From the NCBI GenBank assembly GCA_947579665.1, contig OX388345.1:66765454-66829453 (forward strand): a stretch of 64,000 nt of DNA, given 5' to 3'. Of the stretch, positions 13,201 through 24,130 are shown piece after piece; the first letter of the stretch is position 1; each line of letters starts with the position of its first letter. The notes beneath the pieces were generated by a model. It did no database searches, was not told the DNA's origin, and was given only the letters and a program-made list of their open reading frames with translations. Both the position numbers and the translations under genes were made by a program. This DNA is from Sympetrum striolatum (taxonomy: Eukaryota > Arthropoda > Insecta > Odonata > Libellulidae).

Positions 13201-15849
13201 TTTGCTGATTTATGCTTTTGGCGCCACTTCAGTGCGACTCGCAGGGCTGGTTTCGGATTATGGGGCCCGTCTATTGGAGTGCTGAAGAGTTAAATGCTGA
13301 ATGTGTGAACGACGAAAGTAAAGGGACCAGCATAAAGTGGTATATTAGAATTGGAGCTTGGAAGTCGCTTCAAACAGATATATTTCTAAATTGTTCGAAG
13401 CTCAAATATTCTAACTATCATGGCAAAATTAATGGAAGATTTGTCATGTCTCTTGGAGCAGGATAAGAGAGAATGCCTTCATTGACTTTTGCTCATCTTA
13501 TTCATGTGTAGTGATAATCCATAATACTGCGAAAGCTATGACTGTGTGAATGATACCGATTGATGCAATTCATTTTGGTCATAATTGATTGATACACTAT
13601 TGTTAGTCATAGGTCCGTTTTCCTGCAATTATGTGAACTTCTTCCTTTGTATCATTACGCCTGAGAGAGAAAAGCAAGGGCAAATCTCTTCTCATTTTAT
13701 CTCATAAACTTAATTCCTTCAAAGGTTGTGGTATGTAATGGTTGAATGGTTAAGGCTCAAACCAGCCTTCGAGCTGAATACTTAACAGATAGCAGTCGGA
13801 ATCAATTTTCTACTAATAAAGGGGACTGAATTAATCCGCTCTTAGTCCATAAACAATACAACTTTCGACAGACAAAAATTAAATCTCACAATTATGGATA
13901 AATATTGGAAAGTAAAGAGAAAACACGCAGAAGATACTTTTAAAGGATGAGAAAATGTGAGAGCTCGCCACACTGTTAGAAAAGCCAGTTGACGAAATTT
14001 GAAGGGCCGTTCTGATTTCAAATCAAATTCCACTCCAATACAGATTTCTACCTCCGAGACGCTGTAACAACATAGCAAGCAAACCGCCGTTTTTCTCGCT
14101 TACTTTCTGATACTGGAATAGAATGCTCAATCTGAGGTCTTAGAGGGTAGGTTTAATCGCCGATACGAGTAGCTTGCTTTGAAAGGAGACAAGTTCAATG
14201 TGGAAAGTGAGTACGCGTGATTATGACTTTCCTCGCATGGATTTAGGTTAGAAGACTACGATACAGCCAGATAATTCCGGAAAAATCATTGCTAGAGGCT
14301 TCAAATGCGATTTAAAATACGCTTAATAATAATAATATATTTGTCAGCCCAATTACATGTGATATAATATAAAAATAGATTTAGAATTTTGGCGTAGCAA
14401 AATTATTCATACTTCGAGATAGGGAAATATGGCGAGATAAAAATATAAGGAACTTCACAAAAAAAAAATCATAATAAAACCCAGCCACGACACGAAAGGA
14501 TTAGGAAAAGAGAATATTAATAAAAATAAGTAATATAAATAACCACGAAACATAACTTTGGATGGATGGACGAGATGGAGATTTTCAACATTAACGGGAC
14601 TTCAAGTAAGACGGAAGTTGGAACTAAGGGTTAGTCATGTTTTACACTCCATTCCCTTCCGTGCAAGGCCTAATGGTTCAGTGACGAGATAAATCTAGGC
14701 ACGTTATGCTATTTTTACATCCCATATCACAAGTCTGTTCTTCCGTATTGCAACTAGAAGATAGGGTAGTACGTACGTGGTACGTACATTCAAACGGAGC
14801 TCTAGAGAAATAAATTAACAGTTTTTGCGAGGATGAAAAATATTCCCCTTTCCGATCCCGATTATGATGGCTGATAATTACGTTTATCTCACCCATAGAT
14901 GTTTTTCTGGAGAAAGAATATCGCAAAAATGTCTTTATATTTCATTTCGGAAATCGTAAAAACGTTTGGTAAATAAGGTTGCAGTAGTCTAATGAAATGT
15001 AATAGCCTATGAAGAAATCATAGTGAAACAAAGTAGTTATATGAAAATCTACGCATTTCAGAAAATTAAAAACGCAATAATAATTACATTTTATCGATTA
15101 AATTTAAAGTGCCTTCTTTGGTTTCTACTAGCCCAATTCCATGCGTTTATGAGGTTCGAATTTGTTTCGCGCGCTTTTCCCGCACAACTCAAAATGATTA
15201 CTTCTAAATCTACGAATTTACCCTGCGAATAGCCGCCCTTCGGCGTGAGATCGAATTTTCTAATTCGATCTTTATGACAGGGAAAAAAGAAATTTACATT
15301 TAAATTCACAGCCTTTTGAGGATAGTGGAAATATTTGTGTGACTTAAGAAACAGTGAAGAAACATTCGCTCACCAATCACTTGCTTGTTCATTCTTATTT
15401 TATAACAGTAAGACGATACCTAATCTCAAAGCTAAATTTGTACGTGTGTATACATTTCGCGGTTTTTCGTTTCCTCGCTTCTCTTATCATGCGGTCTTGC
15501 TCTTTGAAAATCGGTCTTCGACAATTTTGTGAATCGTATCTTGCGTCGACGATCACTACGCAGCACTTTAAATTGAGTGCATAATAATATTCTAAATAGT
15601 ATTCAAGTAGCACATAATAGTATTCTAACGTCCACCAAAAATCTAAAACGATAGGAGGATCAGATCACCGTTGAATTGGTAGAATATTCTAAATGGGGCT
15701 TTCCTAGAGAAGAGCGGAGCGTAGTTCTCTACATCAGCGGTAGACAACGCTTCGGACTATTAAACCCACAATTTTGAATCTCGCGGGCAAGTTATAAAAT
15801 ATATCTTACAATTAGAGGTATAAATATGTATAAAATACCAAAGGCGAAA
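13201..15849. other. Non-coding stretch with a faint tRNA-like patch
   Basis: At 13740-13800 an A-box-like TGGTTGAATGG is followed by only a poor B-box match, so it is at best an eroded SINE. Short splice-like islands occur at 14104-14134 and 14891-14905 on the minus strand, but the enclosed pieces are 14-31 bases and uninformative. Confidence 0.4.
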
Positions 15850-15940
15850 GAGACATGAAGAAAGACTGACAGGATCGAGACTAGAACCCGGGTATTCCTA
15901 TTGCCGACAGCCTCTAATCATTAAACTACTCGGCCAGAGT
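15850..15940 (-). repeat. tRNA-derived SINE (family with CCTGTCA/TTTCTTC tail)
   Basis: On the minus strand an A-box-like TAGTTTAATGATTAGAGG precedes a T-arm with B-box GGGTTCTAGTC, then TCCTGTCAG and TTTCTTC. The stretch after the B-box resembles those of the copies at 48491-48565 and 54131-54241, which suggests one SINE family with a tRNA head and a pyrimidine-rich body. Confidence 0.65.
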
Positions 15941-16673
15941 ATTCTACCACGCTGATCTTTGTAATGCAATTGTTTTCGCTGCGTTGGTGACATGAAGGGA
16001 ATTCAATACGTAGAGAAAGGCATAATAAAAAACTGAAAATTCACTAAATTTTCTTCACGGACCTCGGATCGCTGGTTGGTAGAAAAGGAATAGAGAGAAT
16101 AGGCAGCAACGACCAATTATGTGCATGAGGATCTTCGAATATTTCAACCCCTAGCAGTTTTCTTGGAAATCACTAATCTTGTAGCGCCCGACTACACCAC
16201 CAAGTGAGAACTTTCGACAAGATCTTCAATAAGTTTCAAATCTTTGCGTTTTAACACAACCGTGCTTAATTTCCTACTCTACTCAAATAACCACTTCCGT
16301 TATGCAAACCATTCATTAATTTATTAAGTGGTTCATTAAAGCATTTCTAGAGTTCTACGCATCCGTACCATCCAAAACAATCGTTCACCGAAACCATATT
16401 CTTTGGCCAAAAACAGGGAGAAAAATTCTCCTGAATCAGAGTAAGCCAAGTCTTCTCGGTCCTCGTTGTCGCGCGACTGGTCGCTTTAATATTTTAAACG
16501 GAAATTTCCCTAACAATCAGTTTGAAAAGATAAATTTAATTTCTGTGATGTCTACTTCATTCTTTGATTCGATGATCTTGACATAACGACGTCCTGGGTT
16601 GTGAGAAAAAGAGAGAACCCCATCCGCGGTTAACCTTGCGAATTAGAGGTCATGCCGATCAATCATTCCGCAG
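15941..16673. other. Non-coding stretch
   Basis: Nothing supportable was seen. The end of the interval (about 16640-16673) supplies the pyrimidine-containing acceptor of the candidate exon that follows. Confidence 0.5.
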
Positions 16674-16805
16674 GAAGTGGATTCTTCCCGCATGCGGAAA
16701 TCACTTGACGGACAGGAGGAGGAAAACGCAGTGTCTATTGATTTGAGCGAGATTTGCAAAATCAGAGAAAATGTGGGAAAATGCATTGCCCGCAGCTACA
16801 CTGAG
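16674..16805 (+). CDS. Candidate internal exon, unknown protein
   Basis: The interval is bounded by an acceptor-like ATCAATCATTCCGCAG (to 16673) and a good donor (GAG then GTGAGAGA). It is exactly 44 codons, phase 0 at both ends, with a single open frame: EVDSSRMRKSLDGQEEENAV, then SIDLSEICKIRENVGKCIAR and SYTE. The piece is mixed charged and polar, with no recognised domain. The plus strand stays purine-rich to about 17620, and a second 90-residue frame (17010-17282) follows without clear splice sites. The case rests on splice signals and an open frame only. At this composition an open 44-codon frame is uncommon but can arise by chance. Confidence 0.35.
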
Positions 16806-18240
16806 GTGAGAGATAATGGAGAAACGGAATCGATGAAAAAATTAATCGCAAAGGAAACCAATCAAGGACTATTTGCAACAATAATTCCACAATCAGAAGG
16901 AAGTAGTTTTCGAGGAATGTCGATTTTTCAAAGAAGAGACAATGAATGTGAACGATATTAAAGAGCGTAAAAATCGAGGAAATAGAAATCCAAAATACGC
17001 GGTAAAAGTATGTATCACTCAGAAAAAAGGGATTTAATATTCTCCGAAAGATTAGGAAATGTCAAACGAGGGTGGAAAACTCGGATTACTAACTCTCACT
17101 CACAGCTAAGAAGCGGGAAAAGTGAGAATGGATGCGGTTTAGGAGCGAAGATTATTCATAATTCGAAAGGAATTTGCTTTGCTTTGGCGAACATAGAGAG
17201 GCTGACCACAAGCAGGAAGATTTTGAACGTAGGAATAAACGAATGCAATTGTTATGGAAATGATACCTTGAGTATGTATTAGAAAAAATTAACAATTGGA
17301 CGATAATACAGAATATAATGGCAATTTTCTTGTTCAGCTGACGGAATATAATTGGAGTCAGACGTTTACTGATTGAAGCAGAGTGAAGTAGGGAGAAGTC
17401 GCTAGTAAATAAAAAATGGAGAAACTGAAACGAGCACAGACTAAGACATAATTTTATCTTGAAGATATTATTTTAAGGAATGAGGGAAGGAATTATCATA
17501 CAGAAGAATCAATTAAGATTAGATTATGGGAAGAAGGTTATGGTTAGCCTTAACGATAATAATTATGAGGAAATTTCGTGATTACTTTAAGACCAAATGA
17601 ATAGGAATACAAAAAACCAATCTTCGGATCATAAACCCAATATGAAAATTTATAATTACTGAGAAATAATTCACCTACCTTCTAGACAACATTTTATAGA
17701 AAGAAATACGAAGCAAAGACCAGAAAAGTAGCAGGAGCTACATTGTATCACCGAAGCAAGTAAGCATTAAGTCTTAAGAACTTCTGAACTTCGCAGATCT
17801 TCGAGATTTTTCGCTCACTATAATTCGAAAAGTCATACCAGAATCTAAAGACACTGAGTAAGGCAATTTTTTAACTCCCAAGAGGAATACATTTTAACCG
17901 CCATGATGAACGCGGATTCATACAGAGATGCTGTTCTCACTACGTCACATGCTATATCTCGGCAGTCGTTTGGCTCACGAATAATTAGATCATTCCGTGA
18001 GAAATCTTGCGAAAAACTGGTACTTTCTTCGACTGCGGAACAAGCAGAACTAGCGTCCACTGGTTTCCACCGATGATGTACTTTCACTTGTAATTAGATT
18101 CGAGTCGCATTAAGAAGACCTTACTGCGAGACGTAAGAAGAAACAGTAACTAAATAAGGAAGCGTGAAGCTTTCGATTCCGAAGGAAGATGAGATCAGAT
18201 TCGATTGCAATCGAGCGATTTGTAAATTTTGTTTCCTCAC
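16806..18240. other. Purine-rich non-coding stretch
   Basis: The plus strand is visibly rich in A and G between 16806 and about 17620. The open frame at 17010-17282 shows no motif and no flanking splice pair. Nothing else was found to 18240. Confidence 0.45.
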
Positions 18241-18304
18241 CGATATTCTCTAATAATTCATCGTAAGAGAGATAGATACATTTGCTGGGCCTCATCGAAA
18301 CGGT
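18241..18304 (-). CDS. Weak candidate exon, unknown protein
   Basis: On the minus strand a strong acceptor (TGATTTTTGTCTTTAG, just above 18304) and a fair donor (ATATCG then GTGAGGAA) enclose 64 bases. One frame is open throughout and reads TVSMRPSKCIYLSYDELLEN; another gives RFDEAQQMYLSLLR before a stop. A longer alternative runs down to a donor at 18116 in the first frame. With two readable frames and no homology I cannot choose, so the call depends on splice signals alone. Confidence 0.22.
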
Positions 18305-19515
18305 CTAAAGACAAAAATCAATGAAACTGTCTCTATGCCGTACTAGTATATTTCACATAAATGTAATTAAAAAAAGTTGTTACGTTATAAGACCCGATGT
18401 TAATATTTAACTATCGATACTGCATATGCATGAAGCAAATACGGTATACAGATCAAGAAACGTTTTCATTTTGATTATGGGTTTATATTTAAGCGCTTTC
18501 ACAGTACGAGCTAGAAATGACTAAAAGCAATTTGAGAGATAAAATTTAAAGATAAACAGCTGCGTTGAGGTAGAAAGCAATCAGCGGATGCATCGACTTC
18601 TACCATGCAGAACAGAATTTTAAGCAGAACATGACCAAGCATTAACATAATACAATTTCTGACATAATTTTGAGAGGAATTTACGAAAATATCCAGTTAA
18701 GAGGAAAATGCCATTTCCTTCTTGAGGATTAAACAAAAATAATTTTAATCTCCATAATATAAAGCACAACTTGCAGAATAAACTAAAAGGTATTTTTGAT
18801 TTCTGTTAAGTTTTCCAAGAATTATGTTGAAAGCATATTAACTAAGTTATATACATATTAAAATTAAAATATTCCGTGAAGCTATCAATATCTTTCCTAG
18901 AACAGGTATTGTGATTTTTTTACGAAAAAGTGCTCAGTGATAGGACTTGAGGTTTATGTAGTGTCAATTCATGGGACGAGATTCTAACTTTATACATTTC
19001 CTAACGACAACGATGAGCTTTATTCGTGTATGCCCAATGACAAGGTTCGCCAACCCCGTCATAGATGGAATTTATCTTGAAAATAAAGAGCAAAAATATA
19101 GGATAAAAGTACCATCGAGGGCGTATTTCGCAAATATATGGCTAGATTTCTTAGGAATCTACACTGAAAATATATCTAATATCAACTATTAAACCAAATT
19201 GAATCATTACCAACAAACATTCCAAAGCTAATACTCTTTTCCCTATGTGTGCAATATTTTCCACGTACCCGACCCAGGAAATTCTCCATAAAGCCCTCAT
19301 TGGTAAAGAGGCGTAGAAAAATGCATCTAATTCTTACAAATGCGCGTTTTATCAAGGCGGATGGGGTGGGATGGATTTACTGGGACATTTTCAACTCGGG
19401 TCACTTGACCAAGAGGGGAGGAATAAAAAGTGAGAGGTGCTAAAACGTGATCGGCGAGTTCCGTCCTTTTGGAATGACCATTGAGGAAGACGCTCTCCGA
19501 AAGGGGCTTCTGTAG
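18305..19515. other. AT-rich non-coding stretch
   Basis: No exon or repeat is supportable up to about 19240. From 19330 the plus strand becomes purine-rich with slightly higher GC, which explains the 119-codon open frame on the opposite strand. Confidence 0.45.
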
Positions 19516-19573
19516 GATGTGGGAGATTCGCTTGCTTGATACAGATATCAGAGAGGAAGTGAAATGTTTGCGA
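19516..19573 (+). CDS. Weak candidate exon, unknown protein
   Basis: An acceptor-like GGGGCTTCTGTAG (to 19515) and a donor (GCGA then GTGAGTAAT) enclose 58 bases. Only one frame is open: one base completes a codon, then MWEIRLLDTDIREEVKCLR. The exon is short, so an open frame of this size is weak evidence. The in-frame region extends both ways as part of a 60-codon frame with no known domain. Confidence 0.2.
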
Positions 19574-21040
19574 GTGAGTAATGGGAAGGGGAAGATAATG
19601 TGTGGCTTCGATTGTGTGGCGGTTGCTAAGGAGAGCGTTGATGTTTTCTTTGGCGGAATGTGAGATGGAAGGACGGACCGGCGCATTATGAGAAAGCCAT
19701 GGATTTGTTAGGAGCTACCCTTATTCATTCGGAGCTTTCTCACGGTAGCATTAACAGGTCCTTTATTTTAAATTATATAGTAGTTTCTTTGCGGCATACC
19801 ATTTAATAAAACAAAGAGCAACAAACTATACAATGATTCTATAACGGTTCAAGAAAACTTGTCCCGCAAAGTTTTGTTTAGATATGAAATAGATCAAGAA
19901 TATACCGATTTCTGACTATTAATTAATATTTCATATACCTTTATGATTGATTAAAATATGGATTAATAAATATTAATTAATGGTGACAAATAGATTAAAA
20001 ATTGAAAATAGGCAAAACGTGTGGCTTCTTGTATCTTTTATAAAGTGTGTCTTCTTCGCCTTTTTGACATTACCCATGGCCCAAAGCTGAATTATGCTTT
20101 TGTTATTGAAATTTGATTGAAATACGGAATTATGTACCAAACGTAACTACCAAGCCTCATTTCGATCAATGTTTACTTTTAGAATACCTTAGAATGATGT
20201 TAGCATATCACAGCTCATCACTTTCTCGAATTTAATGTAAATTTTCACATGCCGTAAATATTCATGGTATTACATTTAGTATAATTTATGACACACATAA
20301 ATTCAAGCATAAGAATATAAATTACGAAACTTTACGGAGGAAACTTTACGCTCTACGTTCCGTGCCTTGCGTAAAGATGTTGGCAAACAATGCCTAACCT
20401 TATTCAAATTAAAGATATCCTATTATGACAGCAAAGAGCAGTTTTTTGTTTCCTAATTGTAGTATGGGAAAAAATATTAAAAAAACAATAAAACGAACAC
20501 TCCTGTCTAATTCAGTAACTCCATTGAGCAAATCCGAAATACGCTACACGATCGACAACTCACACGAGCGTTGTACGTACATATATTCGCCATTCTGAAA
20601 TACCTCTCAACTGAATTTATATCGCCGGTAAAACAGTGCTGGTTATAGCTTCGCATCGAGCATGGATTAACATACGAATTAGAATGAATTGGGATAAAAA
20701 AGCATAGCCGCCAGTCCACGAAGAATATAATCTTTAATTCTCTTTCTTACACCACGCCGGGGGGATTACTTGCAAAGAACATTCTCCTCGAGAGAAATTC
20801 GCTGGGCGAAAAGCGTCCACGACCACGCGTGAGGAAATGTACCGGGAGCTATAAAGGAAGTCGCGATTTGAATTTTACGACGGCCGGCGCGACCGACGAA
20901 AACGGGTAGCATGGGCCAATAAAGCATTTCTCTCCGTAACATTTGCATTGGGGCCCAAAGAAAATATTTGGCAGAGCAAACCGTAATTTACTACGGCTCA
21001 CGTCTACAGAACTAGAGAAGTTAACTTCAGTTAAGATAAC
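19574..21040. other. Non-coding stretch
   Basis: Long AT-rich DNA to 20700, then a mixed-composition patch (20750-21000) open on the minus strand without recognisable protein. No repeat structure was seen until the duplication at 21041. Confidence 0.45.
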
Positions 21041-21262
21041 TCCCGTCAATGACTCGGAGGAAGGAAACTAGGCAATATCAAGAGCGCGAAAGAAAATGCC
21101 AAATTGCGATGTAATTCGCGATAGTTTAAGTTAGATAAATGACTTTTAGTTGATACAAATGCTGTCAATGATTCAAGGGTAGGAAACTGACCAATTTCAA
21201 AAGCCATTTGTTGCTCGAAAGGAAATGCTAAAATGCGATTTAATTCGCGATAGTTTAAGTGA
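21041..21262 (+). repeat. Imperfect tandem duplication, about 100 bp unit
   Basis: Two neighbouring units share the same order of landmarks: GTCAATGA, then GGAAACT, CAAT, TCAA, GAAA, a TGC(C/T)AAA block, and finally TTCGCGATAGTTTAAGT. The shared ending is at about 21115-21131 and 21245-21261. The second unit carries a small insertion. The divergence suggests an old local duplication. Confidence 0.75.
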
Positions 21263-24027
21263 GCTCAATTTTCTTCGTCGCTATTTCCTAATTCAGCTGC
21301 CTCTACGTACATGGAGCTCCGTTTTAAGCAGGCTATACCTCGGCACGCCACAATGAAAATTCCAGGAAGAGAAACTCATTCGAAGTAATGAAAGGAAGTT
21401 CAATGATACGATTTCCATCGATCATATTTTTGCTTAAGAAACAGCGTGCAGCCTCTGTGAGCTTAAAGATTTCCGACTCCTATTAAATTTGACAATGCAG
21501 TATACATGCATACGAAATATAGCATATAATATGGACGTAATATTCTCAGTTTAGAGAAGAAATTCAGCAATTATTTTCGAAATTTTCTGTCTACCCATTA
21601 TTTTGTCTTATTAATAAATCGGAAACAAAAATTTAACTAACAAATGTAGGTAATATCGCTGACTGAGAAAGAAAGTAATGTTTTACATTCCACAGAATAA
21701 ATCTAATTGTTAACACTCATATCATTGGCCTATATATGATATAAGGGCTATATTTATGGAAATGATCTTTCGATTGAATAATGCAATTGTATTTGCAAAC
21801 ATTATATAACGGTTGCAAATTAATTTTAATTCTTATGGGCAAGTACGGTAATTTCAATTTTTCATCTATGAATAAAAGTCAACCGACTAAATCTGGCGCG
21901 ACACTCTTTCTTATAGAACTGAATGAAAGAAATTCAAGATAAATAATTAACGCTGGTTTCTTCTAATAAATCGCATAATTGTCCTAGCAGATATTATACT
22001 AGAAAGGCGAGGTCAAGAAGAATTTCCATTAATTTCCAATACAGGTACGTAAGAGGAACACAGGATGAATTTAAAATATGAGATGGATGATTCGTACATA
22101 AAAAAAAATTAAATAGTGAAATATCCTGCTATTTACTTTGGAGGCATTGCAAAAATAATCCATCACTAATTTTATCAAACTTGCTTCTTCTAGATAACAA
22201 AAGTGAATTCTTTGCCCTAAATCCTAATGGATAGTTTCTTTAGCTACGGAGAAACGGCAATATTGCTTTCTAGACCGCGGGCATGATTACCTATATTATT
22301 AAAATCTAGTTAGCCTGGATTATAATTCCAATTACAGCGGTATAATGCAATACGAAACCCGATGTCTGGAAACACAAGATTATAATCAGCGTGTTCACCA
22401 AAGGAAAGCAAAAAAAAAACACGCTTCGGTTCACATCGAACGAAAGTGCACCTTTCCAGCGGAACCAATTCTAGGCTCGATTAACGTATCAGACGCAAAC
22501 CGGACTCTTAACAAAACACCCCACGATTATAATGATACGCAACCACTTGACGCCATAAGAAAATAATAACAATACAAACAATGACCACGACCGACCGCAA
22601 AGGCGTAGACGATGAAAAAATAAGGAGTGAATCACTCGCGTTAGAAGAAACGAGGTTTAAAGAAAGGCATATTTGCGGTAATAGGGGTGTAAATCCAAGG
22701 TCCTCGTAGTGTTGCATGAGATTAAGGCGATGATTTTGTATGAGAGCGCCCCCTTGGGGGAAAAGCGTGGATGAAGCACAAAGGAATGGGCGCCGATGGA
22801 GTAGGAGGCTCGTTTGGGTGCGCGTAAGCATCGGAGATCTCTCGGGGTGAAAAGTGGCCTAGTTTTGCAGCTGCTAGAGGCTTAACGAAACTTCCCACAG
22901 GTGCAGATTCTCCTGCACGAAAAATAATTGTCTGGGAAAAGCGGGCGTCATGCCGCTCGACATGGTAATGGAATGGAATGCCTGTAATGCACTACCCGAG
23001 AACGGGAGAGAGCGTCGAAGGAGTAAATTCATATGATGAAAACAACGTTATCTAAAAGGCATAAGAATGAGGCGGTAGTTAATTCTGAAATAAGTTAGAT
23101 TGAAGGGGTTGAAAATCATTGATATTAATTTGATAAAAAGGCCTTTATCTGAAAGTATTTATAAATGCAGTTGCTGAAATTAAAAGTTAATGTTAAAAAT
23201 TGTTAAAATTCAGGGAGTAATTTTTCATCTTTCTCTAACCCATGCATCTCTACTACGATATTTCTGCCTCTCAATGATAGTTCTATCTCCCTTATCGGAT
23301 GATGATCTGAGAGGATTTCGTATTGTAGTTAATTCTACAATTACCTCCTTATTAAATTCCTGACGGTATTTTCCCTCGTACACAGATATATATCTATTTG
23401 GCATTCCTTTCTCCTAGAATGCTGCCACATTATCTACCTTAGGGAGCAAATTTCGTCACTAATATCGTGATCCCATTGCCGCAAAGGGCAAATGTATTTA
23501 CAACTGCTCGTGGCGGTACACCGAATAAATTCGAGCGATTACAGATATGAGTTAAACGACAGCTCACTTACGTAGGAGAAAGGCATTTAAAAGACAACCG
23601 CAAATATTAAGCTCTACATTCATAATAATTTTCAATGTTCCAGAAAGGAATAGTATGCATACAGAAACTTAGATAACAAGGCGAGAAGTGGCTTCTGCTT
23701 AGCGGCACTAATCAGCGGCACAGTCCTCACAGAGGAGGTTAACCTACAAAGCTGTTATGAGGGATTTTACTTTGCAAGGAAACCCTTCCGGTCACTTATT
23801 ACATTTATACCTTTCATTAATTCCTGAGGTATTTGATAACAGCGCCATATACGGAGAAAACTTTTCAGAAATCTCGGTTGCTTTTCTCTGGAAAAGATAT
23901 GTCCCAAATTCTTTTCCAATCCTGCAGGGATGATAAAAACTAACAAAAATCACATCCTCTGTCTATTTCCAACATGGCTCTCTGGTTAATGAAATTTTCC
24001 ATCCGAATTAAGAATCATTGTACTCAC
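21263..24027. other. Non-coding stretch
   Basis: No exon is supportable. The 107-codon minus-strand frame at 22508-22831 has no domain and overlaps a low-complexity pyrimidine-rich strand. A small GC-rich patch lies at 22740-22830. AGCGGCA occurs twice near 23700-23720. Confidence 0.45.
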
Positions 24028-24130
24028 CCCTCCTCGACGTACAAAAACCCATGATATACGTTGAGATTAAAGGAATCTTGAGTAACATCATCAGGAAAAC
24101 TTACCTAAAATAGAAAGAAAAGATAAATTA
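24028..24130 (-). promoter_or_regulatory. Candidate recursive (ratchet) splice site with adjoining RS-exon
   Basis: On the minus strand a CTAAT branch-like motif and the pyrimidine tract TTTTCTTTCTATTTTAG end exactly where GTAAGTTTT begins, between 24105 and 24104. This back-to-back 3'/5' splice site is the hallmark of recursive splicing in long insect introns. A second strong donor (GAGGAGGG then GTGAGTAC) follows 77 bases downstream (exon end 24028), as known RS-exons have. The enclosed 77 bases are open in one frame (VSFPDDVTQDSFNLNVYHGF, then LYVEEG), so an ordinary exon is the main alternative. Its phase does not join directly to the exon at 50022 (the junction would create a stop), which favours a ratchet site or an intervening exon. 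Confidence 0.4.

Noticed and set aside
13740..13810. SINE with A-box TGGTTGAATGG
   Set aside because: The expected B-box is not recognisable; at best it is too eroded to call.
22508..22831. 107-codon minus-strand frame with a hydrophobic stretch (VVVIVCIVIIFLW)
   Set aside because: It could suggest a membrane span, but there is no start context, no family match, and the strand is pyrimidine-rich.
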